Origin: Novosphingopyxis iocasae
Lineage (GTDB): Bacteria > Pseudomonadota > Alphaproteobacteria > Sphingomonadales > Sphingomonadaceae
Direction: 5' to 3'
Length of the DNA: 64,000 nt
Assembly: GCF_014334095.1 (NCBI RefSeq)
Contig: NZ_CP060495.1
Span: forward strand, 2,007,001 to 2,071,000
Shown piece after piece: positions 1 through 9,828 of the stretch (positions are counted from its first letter, which is position 1; every line of letters starts with the position of its first letter). A program made the position numbers and the translations under genes. A model generated the notes under the pieces. It saw only the letters and a list, made by a program, of their open reading frames with translations, ran no database searches and had not been told where the DNA came from.

Positions 1-686
1 ATGGCGACCCGATTATAGCTCGGCGGATTCTCGCGCACCCGTTCCGATAATGTGCCTGCGCCGATCAGACGAACCGAACCGCTCCCGGTCGGCCGCTCAA
101 TATCAAACGGATCGTGGACGTGTCCCGTAAGCACCGCCGCGGCCCCTGCCTCCTGCAATGCCATGAGCGCTTTAAGCCCGCCCCGGGTCGATCCGCTGCT
201 GCGTGTATCCGCATCGACCAGCGGATGATGCGCCGCGATCAGCTTGACTGTGTCCGCCGGCAAGCTTCGCAGCGTGCGCAGCGATTCGCGCAGCGCATCC
301 CCGCTTACCTTACCTTTCGACCAGTTGAGACGCAGCTGCGCGCGCGCAGTGGTCTTCAGCGGCACCACCGATACGCCAGGCAGATTGATCTCCGCCTCCA
401 CCTTGTCTTCGATCCTGGAATAGCGCCGATAAGGATGGCGGAACCGTTCGTAGAGATTGAAATAGGGCAGATCATGGTTGCCGACCTCAACCGTCACGGG
501 CGCCTTCAAATTGTGAATCCATTCGCCGGCCGCCGCGAATTCCCTGTGCCGCGCGCGCATCGTCAGATCGCCGGTAATAATCACCGCGTCGGGCTTGTTC
601 GCGCGGACTTCCTCCGCAAACCAATCAAGCGCAGCTCTGTCTTCCGCGCCGAAATGGATGTCGCTGCAATGAAAAAGGGTGGTCAT
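1..686 (-). CDS. Metallophosphoesterase (calcineurin-like), C-terminus cut by window edge
   Basis: The reading frame is open from an ATG at 684-686 down to base 1, so about 228 N-terminal residues are visible and the stop lies outside the window. The protein begins [13 protein letters not shown] and shows the calcineurin-like metal-binding series in order: D-x-H (SDIHFG), GDLT, GNHD, HH (AAHHPL) and GHVH (LTGHVHD). These are the known ligands of the two-metal centre of this superfamily, so phosphoester hydrolysis is well supported; the substrate is not. Its ATG overlaps the stop of the diacylglycerol-kinase-like gene by four bases (ATGA), which implies translational coupling and a possible joint role in lipid phosphate turnover (inference). 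Confidence 0.85.
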   Translation of the reverse strand, partial: MTTLFHCSDIHFGAEDRAALDWFAEEVRANKPDAVIITGDLTMRARHREFAAAGEWIHNLKAPVTVEVGNHDLPYFNLYERFRHPYRRYSRIEDKVEAEINLPGVSVVPLKTTARAQLRLNWSKGKVSGDALRESLRTLRSLPADTVKLIAAHHPLVDADTRSSGSTRGGLKALMALQEAGAAAVLTGHVHDPFDIERPTGSGSVRLIGAGTLSERVRENPPSYNRVA

Positions 687-1534
687 AGGTCTGGGTTAGC
701 GAGGCATTCCTCGGCGGTATAGACGAAGTCAATCGGCGACAGTCCGTGGCGGAAACGGCAACGAGCCGATCCCTCCGCCTCTTCGCCGTCGATCAGCAGG
801 CCCACCGGCTTGCCGTCTGCTGCGCTGACCTCCAGCGCCTCTCGCATGCCGAGATCCTCATGGGGCCCTTCGCGAAAGTCGCCCTTCAGCCAGGATAGCC
901 CGTGGGCGAACATCTGCCCTGCCCCTTCCGCGGTAAACCCAGTGACGTGAAGCGCATCCATCTTGGGCTCGATGAATAGCGCAGGATAAGGCTCTCCCGT
1001 CCCGTCCAGCTGCACCTGCGCACCCCCGAACGTCTTGGTCCACGCATCCGCGATCGAGCCCGGCATTTCGGCCAGATTGAAGTGCCGCATATCTTCGCGC
1101 ACCTCGCCCCACGCGGTGGTGGGGCCGGCAATCACGCCGACCAGCGCGATCTCCCCTTCGCCCTCGGCCACCGGCATGCGCGCCAGCTTGATACGGCCCT
1201 GCGCATAGCGCTGCGCGATCGTCTCACTATCGACATCGCCGTGGAGCGAGCGGGAGAGGAGGTTCATCGTGCCGCCGGGCAGCACGAGCATGTGGCCGTC
1301 CCAACCCTTCGCCTGGCGCATCGCGCCGTTCACCGTGCCATCGCCGCCGAAAACAGCGAGCGCATCGACACCGGCCTGCCGAAGCGTGGCCGCATCGGGC
1401 AAGTCTTCATGCGGGCATTCGATCAGCCGCGCCATTTCATGCCCCTCGGCAGAAAGCGCCTGGCTTACCTCTTTGCAAAGGCCCTCATCATAACTGCCGC
1501 TATTGATATTAGCGGCCATCCATATCCTGCTCAT
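683..1534 (-). CDS. Diacylglycerol kinase family protein
   Basis: A 283-residue protein with the DAGK catalytic-domain signature GGDGT at residues 63-67, followed by a glycine-rich LPGGTMN motif, as in DgkB/YegS-type lipid kinases that phosphorylate diacylglycerol or related lipids. I chose the ATG at 1534 ([14 protein letters not shown]), because the family's first beta strand begins there; the longer upstream reading frame would run back into the divergent sdhB promoter and start region. The gene is divergent from sdhB across about 130 bases and overlaps the downstream metallophosphoesterase by ATGA. The exact lipid substrate cannot be read from sequence; YegS-like or sphingoid-base kinases share the fold. 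Confidence 0.82.
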   Translation of the reverse strand: MSRIWMAANINSGSYDEGLCKEVSQALSAEGHEMARLIECPHEDLPDAATLRQAGVDALAVFGGDGTVNGAMRQAKGWDGHMLVLPGGTMNLLSRSLHGDVDSETIAQRYAQGRIKLARMPVAEGEGEIALVGVIAGPTTAWGEVREDMRHFNLAEMPGSIADAWTKTFGGAQVQLDGTGEPYPALFIEPKMDALHVTGFTAEGAGQMFAHGLSWLKGDFREGPHEDLGMREALEVSAADGKPVGLLIDGEEAEGSARCRFRHGLSPIDFVYTAEECLANPDL

Positions 1535-1664
1535 ACCTATCGCAACGCCCCACCTCGATTTCAGTGCCGAAGCGAACAAGGTTGCACGGAAAAGCGCGGA
1601 TTGCCCGTTGATCCTGAGGGCTATCGGTTCTACCTCGAAACTGAATTTCAGCATCGGAGCGACC

Positions 1665-2447
1665 ATGGCCACCTTCACTCTGCCCAAGAACAGCAAGATC
1701 CGGAAGAAGGGCAAGGTTCACAAAGTCGAGGGCGCGGCGCGCACCAAGACCTTCAAGATCTATCGCTATGATCCCGATTCGGGCGAGAACCCGCGCTATG
1801 ATACGTTCGAGGTAAATCTCGACGAATGCGGGCCGATGGTGCTCGATGCGCTGATCAAGATGAAGAGCGAACAGGACAGCTCGCTCACTTTCCGCCGCTC
1901 CTGCCGCGAGGGTATCTGCGGCTCTTGCGCGATGAACATGGACGGCAAGAACGGCCTCGCCTGCACCACCGCGATCGAGGATGTGAAGGGCGATATCCGC
2001 ATCACCCCGCTGCCGCATATGGACGTGATCAAGGACCTGGTGCCCGACTTCAAGCATTTCTACGCCCAATATGCCTCGATCCAGCCCTGGCTGAAGACCG
2101 TAACGCCTGAGCCGTCTGGCAAGGAACGCCTGCAATCGCCCGAGGAGCGCCATAAGCTCGACGGGCTGTATGAGTGCATTCTGTGCGCTTGCTGCTCCAC
2201 CGCCTGCCCCAGCTACTGGTGGAATCAGGACAAGTTTCTGGGGCCGGCCATCCTTCTGCAAGCCTATCGCTGGCTTGCCGACAGCCGCGATGAAATGACC
2301 GGTGAGCGTCTGGACGAGCTGGAGGACCCCTATCGCCTCTATCGCTGCCACACGATCATGAACTGCGCGAATGTGTGCCCCAAGGGTCTTTCGCCCGCCA
2401 AAGCGATTGCTGAGACCAAGAAGATGATCGCCGAACGCGCGATTTGA
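1665..2447 (+). CDS. sdhB: Succinate dehydrogenase iron-sulfur subunit
   Basis: 260 residues, the normal size for SdhB. It carries the three iron-sulfur clusters of complex II: a plant-type [2Fe-2S] set ([10 protein letters not shown] and a later Cys), a [4Fe-4S] set ([12 protein letters not shown]) and the [3Fe-4S] set ([14 protein letters not shown]). It passes electrons from the SdhA flavin to quinone at the cytoplasmic face of the inner membrane. The start ATG at 1665 ([16 protein letters not shown]) has GGAG about six bases upstream. sdhA, sdhC and sdhD are not in the window; the gene upstream is the divergent lipid kinase, so sdhB heads its own unit here, followed by a thioesterase and zapE on the same strand. 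Confidence 0.97.
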   Translation: MATFTLPKNSKIRKKGKVHKVEGAARTKTFKIYRYDPDSGENPRYDTFEVNLDECGPMVLDALIKMKSEQDSSLTFRRSCREGICGSCAMNMDGKNGLACTTAIEDVKGDIRITPLPHMDVIKDLVPDFKHFYAQYASIQPWLKTVTPEPSGKERLQSPEERHKLDGLYECILCACCSTACPSYWWNQDKFLGPAILLQAYRWLADSRDEMTGERLDELEDPYRLYRCHTIMNCANVCPKGLSPAKAIAETKKMIAERAI

Positions 2448-2496
2448 TCGTCGGCAATCCCAGCATCGTGACGGGCCACCGGCTTACAGCTGCTCC

Positions 2497-2985
2497 ATGA
2501 CGCGCACCATCGCGGATAATCCTTGGTTTGACCATCGGCCGGACCCGGACAATCCCGGCTGGATGACCTGGAACGCGAAGGACAATTCGCGCTTCAACGG
2601 CTTTCTCGGGCCGGTGTCCATCCGCGGCGATGACGCTGAGGATGCGGGCTGGGTGCGCATGACGCCCGAGCACAAGCACAGCAATTTCGGCGATAATGTG
2701 CATGGCGGCACGATCCTGGGCTTCATCGATGTGTGCCTGTTTGCCGGCAGCTATGCGCTCGACATCGATCTGGGCGGCCGTGCGGTGACGGTGGAATTGT
2801 CGACCCAATTCGTCGGCGCCGCGAAGGTTGGCGTAGCGCTGGACTGCCGCCTGGAAAGCGTCCGCGAGACAGGGCGTCTGCTCTTCCTGCGCGGCATGCT
2901 GATGCAGCGTCCGACCGAAGACGCGGCCTACACCAATGTCGCCAGCTTCACCGCTATCCTGCGCAAGGGCCTGCCCCGCACGTGA
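2497..2985 (+). CDS. PaaI-family hotdog thioesterase
   Basis: 162 residues with a hotdog-fold thioesterase core. The NVHGGTILGFIDV segment at about residues 67-80 matches the HGG motif and central helix of PaaI/acyl-CoA thioesterase-like proteins, and the following TVELSTQFVGAAK strand is the usual next element. The expected activity is hydrolysis of an acyl- or phenylacetyl-CoA type thioester; the substrate is unknown. It begins 49 bases after sdhB and its stop overlaps the GTG start of zapE (GTGA), so the three genes are probably co-transcribed. Confidence 0.82.
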   Translation: MTRTIADNPWFDHRPDPDNPGWMTWNAKDNSRFNGFLGPVSIRGDDAEDAGWVRMTPEHKHSNFGDNVHGGTILGFIDVCLFAGSYALDIDLGGRAVTVELSTQFVGAAKVGVALDCRLESVRETGRLLFLRGMLMQRPTEDAAYTNVASFTAILRKGLPRT

Positions 2986-4094
2986 AAGTCGCTGAAAGGT
3001 ATCGCGCGCTGGTCGACGTCGGCGAGCTGAAGGTTGATGCCGATCAGCAGCGCGCCGTCGATGCGCTGCAGCGCGTACAGGAGGAAATCGAGGCGCGGCG
3101 AGAAGCGCCGGGCTTCTTCGCCAAGCTGATGGGCAAACGGCGCGAGCCGGTTCGCGGCCTGTATCTCTGGGGCGGCGTCGGGCGCGGCAAATCCATGCTG
3201 ATGGACCTGTTCTATGAGTGCGTGGACACGCCGCACAAGGCGCGCGCGCATTTCCATGAATTCATGATCGACGTCGATCGCCGCCTTGCGGCCGAACGGG
3301 CCAAGGATGTGGGTGATCCGGTTGCCCCGGTGGTCGCGCAGCTGGCAGACGAGGCGCGGCTGTTCTGCTTCGATGAGATGCACATCACCAACACCGCCGA
3401 TGCCGCGATCATGGGCCGACTGTTCGGCGGTCTGATCGAGGCGGGCGTCACCGTCGTCACCACCAGCAACCGGCCGCCGGAGGACCTGTTCAAGGACGGG
3501 CTCAACCGCACGCTCGTCACCGGGTTCATCGCTTTGGTGCAGGAGCGGCTCGATATACTGCCGCTTGACGGGCCGACCGACTACCGGCGCGCTCGGCTCG
3601 GTGACGCGACCCTCTGGCATTGCCCCAATGGCGACGTAGCAACCGAAGAACTGAGCGAGGCGTTCTTCCGTCTGACCGACTATCCGCCCAGCGACGCGCA
3701 AAACGTGCCGTCGGAGGATATTGATCTTGGCGGCGGGCGCTCCATGCATGCGCCCAAGGCGCTGAAGGGCGTGGCGGTCTTTTCGTTCAAGCGGCTTTGC
3801 GGGGAACCGCGCGGAGCGGCCGATTATCTCGCCATTGCGCGGCGCTACCACACCGTCATCATCGTCGGCATTCCGGTGCTGGGTCGGGAGAATCAGGACC
3901 AGGCGGCGCGGTTTGTGAAGCTGATCGATGCGCTATACGAATATCGCGTCAAGCTGCTGGCGAGCGCCGATGCAGCGCCGGAAGCGCTTTATCCGGAAGG
4001 CCCGGGCAGCTTCGAATTCGAACGAACGATCAGCCGCCTCTCCGAGATGCGCTCTGACGCCTATCTGGCACTGGGCCACGGCTCGGAGGGCTGA
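2982..4094 (+). CDS. zapE: AFG1-like ATPase, cell division protein ZapE family
   Basis: 370 residues beginning at a GTG that overlaps the thioesterase stop by four bases. The AFG1/ZapE P-loop reads GGVGRGKSMLMD (around residues 63-74) and the Walker B is LFCFDEMH, followed by the family's TTSNRPPEDLFKDGLNR sensor region. ZapE is known as an FtsZ-binding ATPase at the constriction site, and the mitochondrial homologue Lace1/Afg1 works in inner-membrane protein quality control. An ATG start further upstream in this frame would lie inside the thioesterase gene, so the coupled GTG is preferred. The last 65 bases overlap the 3' end of the convergent acyltransferase gene. Confidence 0.9.
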   Translation: MKVAERYRALVDVGELKVDADQQRAVDALQRVQEEIEARREAPGFFAKLMGKRREPVRGLYLWGGVGRGKSMLMDLFYECVDTPHKARAHFHEFMIDVDRRLAAERAKDVGDPVAPVVAQLADEARLFCFDEMHITNTADAAIMGRLFGGLIEAGVTVVTTSNRPPEDLFKDGLNRTLVTGFIALVQERLDILPLDGPTDYRRARLGDATLWHCPNGDVATEELSEAFFRLTDYPPSDAQNVPSEDIDLGGGRSMHAPKALKGVAVFSFKRLCGEPRGAADYLAIARRYHTVIIVGIPVLGRENQDQAARFVKLIDALYEYRVKLLASADAAPEALYPEGPGSFEFERTISRLSEMRSDAYLALGHGSEG

Positions 4095-5211
4095 ACGGCA
4101 ATAGCCGCGACATCAGGGCGCGCAGCCAGGGTTCGGCGGTGGACGCGATCAGCAAAGCCGTGCCGGTGATCGCCACCAAGGTGATCAGCGCGGCGGGCAC
4201 ATAAGCCAATCCCGCCTTCAGCAAGGCCGAGATCAGGACCAGCCCGATGGTCTGGTGAATAAGGTACAGCGGATAGGTCGCCAAACCAAGCAGCAGCACG
4301 GGTGCCCGCGGCAGATGCCGCTCGAGCATCGGTTGCAAGCGGGGGGAGAACCCGATGATCGCGAGGCCACCGAAAAAGATGAGCGGACCGATCCAGCGCG
4401 GATAGGCGATTTGCATGCCGATCCCAGTCGCGCGGCTGATGAACAGGATCTCCTGAACGCCTGTGCCGATCATCAACAGCATGGCTGCCGCGCGCCACCA
4501 ACCCCTATGCCCTGCGTGCCAGCGATGCAGAAAGATGCCGAGCGCGAAAAAGCAGCCATGGGGAAGCAGGAGCAGCTGCGCGTCGCGCAGATCGAGCGCC
4601 AATTCCGCACCCAGACCATTCCAATAGAAGAGACTTGCCGTTCCCAATATAAGAGCCAGCGCCTCGATCCGGTCTCGCCATGGGCTGATCCAGAGTAGCA
4701 GCGCCACCAGGGCGTAGAACACACTCTCGACACCCAAGGTCCAGTAACTACCGTCGATATATTCGCCCCACGGCCACAGCATAGCGGAGCGGGCATATTC
4801 CTCGAAATGGGACAGTCTTGGATCGAACGGCCACAAACATGCCAGCGTTAGGCTCGCGCAGATGAGTGCGGCAGGCCAGAGCCGCAGCAACCGCCGCCGC
4901 GCAAACGGCAACGCCCGTGATCCATGCGCGGAAATGGCGATAACATAGCCGGAGATGACGAAGAATATCTCCACGCCGATCCAACCATAGCCAGCGTAGA
5001 GCCTGCCGACATCCGGCAGCAGGCTCTGGTCGATCAAACGGCTGGCAAGCCGGTGCCCCGGGCTGGAATAGCCCGCAAAGAAATGGAAAAGCAGCACCAG
5101 CATCGCGGCGGCAAAGCGCAAGAGATCGATCGCATAGAGCGCGCCGCGCGGCCGCAGAGTGTCCGTCGGGCGCGCGGGAAGATCGGTACTCGGCTGCGGT
5201 GCGGAGGCCAT
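4030..5211 (-). CDS. Acyltransferase 3 family membrane protein (OafA-like)
   Basis: 393 residues, polytopic, with the acyltransferase-3 opening IDLLRFAAAMLVLLFHFFAG near residue 28 (the RF and H residues are the family hallmarks) and the VEIFFVISGYVI signature near residue 80. Around ten membrane segments follow. Such enzymes move acetyl or other acyl groups onto extracytoplasmic sugars of O-antigen, exopolysaccharide or peptidoglycan. The C-terminus (about 20 polar residues) is encoded opposite the end of zapE. It is divergent from the CelD-like GNAT gene and lies near a polysaccharide deacetylase, so a glycan-modification role is a reasonable inference; the acceptor is unknown. Confidence 0.88.
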   Translation of the reverse strand: MASAPQPSTDLPARPTDTLRPRGALYAIDLLRFAAAMLVLLFHFFAGYSSPGHRLASRLIDQSLLPDVGRLYAGYGWIGVEIFFVISGYVIAISAHGSRALPFARRRLLRLWPAALICASLTLACLWPFDPRLSHFEEYARSAMLWPWGEYIDGSYWTLGVESVFYALVALLLWISPWRDRIEALALILGTASLFYWNGLGAELALDLRDAQLLLLPHGCFFALGIFLHRWHAGHRGWWRAAAMLLMIGTGVQEILFISRATGIGMQIAYPRWIGPLIFFGGLAIIGFSPRLQPMLERHLPRAPVLLLGLATYPLYLIHQTIGLVLISALLKAGLAYVPAALITLVAITGTALLIASTAEPWLRALMSRLLPFSPPSRGPVPDRRQSASRRGG

Positions 5212-5283
5212 GGCGGCTTGCTAGCAGCATCCATGGCCCGCGGCTTGGGGGAAATTTAACGGCTGCCCGTTAAGGCGGGGGCC

Positions 5284-6213
5284 ATGGCCAGCGCCGCTTT
5301 GCCCCTCCAGCCGGTCGATCTCGGCCCGGTGATCGCCAGTCGCCGCCTTTGGCGCAGGCGCCTTCCGCTGCAGCAGATTGAGCCGACGCTCACGGCGCTG
5401 ATCGAGGGGCGTCAACCGACGATTGATCCCTTGCCGGATGACGCAGCGGGCTATCGTTTCCAATCCTGTCCGCGCGCCTTCATCGACAGCCTGTCGCAGC
5501 GCTTGCCCGGAATGGCGGCCGGGCGGCGGCAGGATTTTCCGCGCCATTATATCGACATGACGACGGGCTTTGACGCTTATCTGGCGCGCTTCTCCGGCAA
5601 GACGCGTTCCACCTTGCGGCGCAAAACCCGCAAACTGGTCTCACAAAATGGCGGCACGCTGGAGGTGCGAAGCTTTCACCGCGCCGAAGAAAGCAAAGCC
5701 TTCTTTTCCGATGCCCTTCCGCTCTCGGCGCGCACCTATCAGGATCGATTGCTGGACGCCGGCTTGCCCGGAGACGCGCTGTTCCGCGCCGAGGCCAAAC
5801 GTCTGGCGGGGCAGGACGCTTTGCGCGCCTGGGTGCTCTATCTGGCGGGCCGCCCCGCCGCTTATCTCTATCTGCCCGTCATTGGTGAGACGGTGCGCTA
5901 CGATTTTCTTGGCTATGACCCCGCCTGTGCTTCGCTTTCCCCTGGCACCGTCTTGCAGATGCATGCGCTGGAGGAAATAATGGCGGAAGAGCGCTTCCGC
6001 TGGTTCGATTTCACCAGTGGAGACGGCGCACATAAGCGGTTGTTTGCGACCGGATCGGTAGACTGCAGCACGCTGGTGATGCTGCGCGGCGAATGGCGCA
6101 ACCGCCTGACGCTGGCGGCGGGCGACGCGATCGATGCGGCGGTGGACCGCGCAGGCCATCTTGCCGATCGATGGGGCATCAAGGCTAAACTGAAGGGCCT
6201 TTTGCGCCGCTGA
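5284..6213 (+). CDS. GNAT-family acetyltransferase, CelD/BcsL (FemAB-like) type
   Basis: 309 residues, soluble. The middle and C-terminal parts fit the acetyltransf_6/CelD GNAT domain: FSGKTRSTLRRKTRKL near residue 101, then AWVLYLAGRPAAYLYL and YDFLGYDPAC, and the late FRWFDFTSGDGAHKRLFA motif typical of proteins linked to exopolysaccharide or cellulose clusters. The presumed activity is N- or O-acyl transfer on a cell-surface substrate. The start ATG lies 72 bases from the divergent acyltransferase start. The stop is only four bases from the stop of the convergent polysaccharide deacetylase, leaving no room for a terminator. Confidence 0.78.
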   Translation: MASAALPLQPVDLGPVIASRRLWRRRLPLQQIEPTLTALIEGRQPTIDPLPDDAAGYRFQSCPRAFIDSLSQRLPGMAAGRRQDFPRHYIDMTTGFDAYLARFSGKTRSTLRRKTRKLVSQNGGTLEVRSFHRAEESKAFFSDALPLSARTYQDRLLDAGLPGDALFRAEAKRLAGQDALRAWVLYLAGRPAAYLYLPVIGETVRYDFLGYDPACASLSPGTVLQMHALEEIMAEERFRWFDFTSGDGAHKRLFATGSVDCSTLVMLRGEWRNRLTLAAGDAIDAAVDRAGHLADRWGIKAKLKGLLRR

Positions 6214-6217
6214 CGAT

Positions 6218-7204
6218 TTAGCCGAGCGGCGGATAATCAATGCGCTCTTCGATCAGCAAGCGCGCACCCACCTGCTCGGCCAGCCGCAGCGCGCGGCGCG
6301 GAGGGCTTGCCGGCAGCGGCGGCGCGCCCCGATGGCGGCCGCGCCGCGCGAGCCGTTCGAACCCACCGGACACCAGGCGATCGTCCCGGGCAATGGTACG
6401 GCAGAGCGAACGATAGCGACGTGCGACGAGCGGATGACCGCGTGATGCGCCGCGGACGAACATTTCGAAGCTGTGGTTCACCACCGTGTAAAAATGCGCG
6501 CCGCGGTCAGCCGCATGCAGCAGCGCCCGTTTCATCTCCAGAGAAGACAAGGCGCATAGCTGCGCATGCCGCAGGATGCCTGGCCGGTCCTCGATCACGC
6601 TGATGGGGAGCAGCTGCACGCCCTCATATTGTGTGACATGGTGGACGTGCGGATCGAGCCCGATGTTGCAATCGCCGTCCAGATGCGCGGCATTGAAGCT
6701 GCTGTCCCAGTCAATCCCGATGGCGGCGAGCGCGCGCAGCGTATCGTCGTTCGCACCGTAATTGCCCGCGCGAAACGCGGTTGGAGGCGGCGCGCCTGCC
6801 GCAACCAGCAGATCGCGCGCCAGACCCAGCAGAATGATCTGATCCGACAAGGAGAAATCGCCGATATTACGTCCGGTACGCCCGCCAACCGGGCTATCCG
6901 TAACATGGTCCAGCCATTCGGTATGGATGTGAAGCTGCACCTCGTGCCCGCGTTCCAGGATCGGGCCGACCATGTCCGCCACAATCTGCGGGCCGTAAAC
7001 CAGAGCGGGCATCGGATCGACGAAGAACACCGTCTTCAGCCCCCACCGGTCGAGCTCGTCCAGTTGATAGCCGATGCCCCAGCGCCGCCCGCGCCAACAG
7101 CGCCCCTCGATCGAGCGCAGATAATTCTGCCGCGCGCTCAGTCCCTCCGCATGCAGCGAAGACGACAGTTCGGTATCCGTCGTAAGCAAGACTTGGGTCG
7201 GCAT
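6218..7204 (-). CDS. Polysaccharide deacetylase-like protein
   Basis: 328 residues starting at the ATG at 7204 (MPTQVLLTTDTELS). The early TTDTEL supplies the acidic motif expected near the first strand of NodB-fold enzymes, and EVQLHIHTEWLDH near residue 90 provides the paired histidines that hold the metal. The central FRAGNYGANDDTLRAL segment matches the FRxGxxxxxxxTL pattern of carbohydrate esterase 4 relatives. No signal peptide is evident, so a cytoplasmic or lipid-linked sugar substrate is likelier than mature extracellular polymer. It is convergent with the CelD-like gene and divergent from mdh. Substrate unknown. Confidence 0.75.
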   Translation of the reverse strand: MPTQVLLTTDTELSSSLHAEGLSARQNYLRSIEGRCWRGRRWGIGYQLDELDRWGLKTVFFVDPMPALVYGPQIVADMVGPILERGHEVQLHIHTEWLDHVTDSPVGGRTGRNIGDFSLSDQIILLGLARDLLVAAGAPPPTAFRAGNYGANDDTLRALAAIGIDWDSSFNAAHLDGDCNIGLDPHVHHVTQYEGVQLLPISVIEDRPGILRHAQLCALSSLEMKRALLHAADRGAHFYTVVNHSFEMFVRGASRGHPLVARRYRSLCRTIARDDRLVSGGFERLARRGRHRGAPPLPASPPRRALRLAEQVGARLLIEERIDYPPLG

Positions 7205-7229
7205 GGAACGGGCATAGCAAAGCACCGTT
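7205..7229 (+). promoter_or_regulatory. Candidate EcfG (general stress sigma) promoter before mdh
   Basis: GGAAC at 7205-7209 and CGTT at 7226-7229 are separated by exactly 16 bases, an exact match to the alphaproteobacterial EcfG consensus GGAAC-N16/17-CGTT. It points towards mdh, whose start is about 170 bases on, and begins directly next to the divergent deacetylase start codon. A more conventional pair, TTGCAA (7262-7267) and TATTTA (7284-7289) with 16-base spacing, lies between it and mdh and could be the housekeeping promoter. Confidence 0.5.
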
Positions 7230-7318
7230 AAGCTACCGTAACCGCTTGGATCACCGCATTATTGCAATTGGTTCGCAGTATCTTATTTACTTTTCAGCCC
7301 CGGCATTTCGGTGGTTGA

Positions 7319-8860
<1,542 letters not shown>

Positions 8861-8861
<1 letters not shown>

Positions 8862-9748
8862 TGTCCATCCTCGTAGACAAGAATACCAAGGTCCTTACGC
8901 AGGGCATGACCGGATCGACCGGCACCTTTCACACCGAACAGGCGCTGGCTTACGGCACGCAGATGGTTGCCGGTGTCACGCCCGGTAAGGGCGGCACCGA
9001 GCATATCGGCCTGCCCGTTTTCGACAGCGTTGCCGAAGCGCGCGACAAGACCGGTGCGGACGCCAGCGTTATCTACGTGCCGCCGAAGTTCGCCGCCGCC
9101 TCGATCATCGAGGCGATCGAAGCGGAAATCCCGCTGATCGTGGCGATTACCGAAGGCATTCCGGTGCTCGATATGGTGAAGGTGAAGGGCAAGCTGGAAG
9201 GCTCCAAATCGCGCCTCATCGGCCCGAACTGCCCCGGCGTTCTGACGCCGAACGAATGCAAGATCGGCATCATGCCTGGCTCCATCTTCAAAAAGGGTTC
9301 GGTCGGCGTCGTTTCGCGTTCGGGCACGCTCACCTATGAAGCGGTGGCGCAGACCACTGCGGCAGGCCTCGGCCAGTCGACCGCGGTCGGCATTGGCGGC
9401 GATCCGGTGAACGGCACCAACTTTATCGACATGCTCGAGATGTTCCTGGCCGACGACGAAACGAAGTCGATCATCATGATCGGCGAAATCGGCGGCAGCG
9501 CGGAAGAAGAAGCCGCGCAGTTCCTCGCCGACGAGAAGAAGAAGGGCCGGTGGAAGCCGACCGTCGGCTTCATCGCCGGGCGCACGGCGCCTCCGGGCCG
9601 CCGCATGGGCCATGCCGGTGCGATCGTCTCCGGCGGGCAGGGCGGCGCCGAGGACAAGATCGCCGCGATGCAGGAAGCAGGCATCACCGTCTCCCCTTCG
9701 CCCAGCGAGCTTGGCACCACGCTGGCAGGACTGCTTGCCGACGCCTGA
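8861..9748 (+). CDS. sucD: Succinyl-CoA ligase, alpha subunit
   Basis: 295 residues, the standard SucD length. It has the CoA-binding N-terminal domain ([20 protein letters not shown] begins near residue 16), the GPNCPGV motif near residue 124 and the phosphorylated active-site His251 in [10 protein letters not shown]. With the beta subunit it makes ATP or GTP from succinyl-CoA. The start ATG overlaps the preceding stop by one base. The beta-subunit gene sucC is not adjacent and not elsewhere in the window, so the two subunits must be expressed from different loci. Confidence 0.97.
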
Positions 9749-9828
9749 AACCGGGCGCGGCTATAAGAGCGGGGGCAACCGTCTCTAATCCGGATGCGAT
9801 TTTATCCGGGAACGAAGAAAGAGTGATC

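Noticed and set aside
114-722. 202-codon frame on the plus strand at the left edge
   Set aside because: The minus-strand metallophosphoesterase has five metal-binding motifs in order and no stop to the edge; the plus frame has none.
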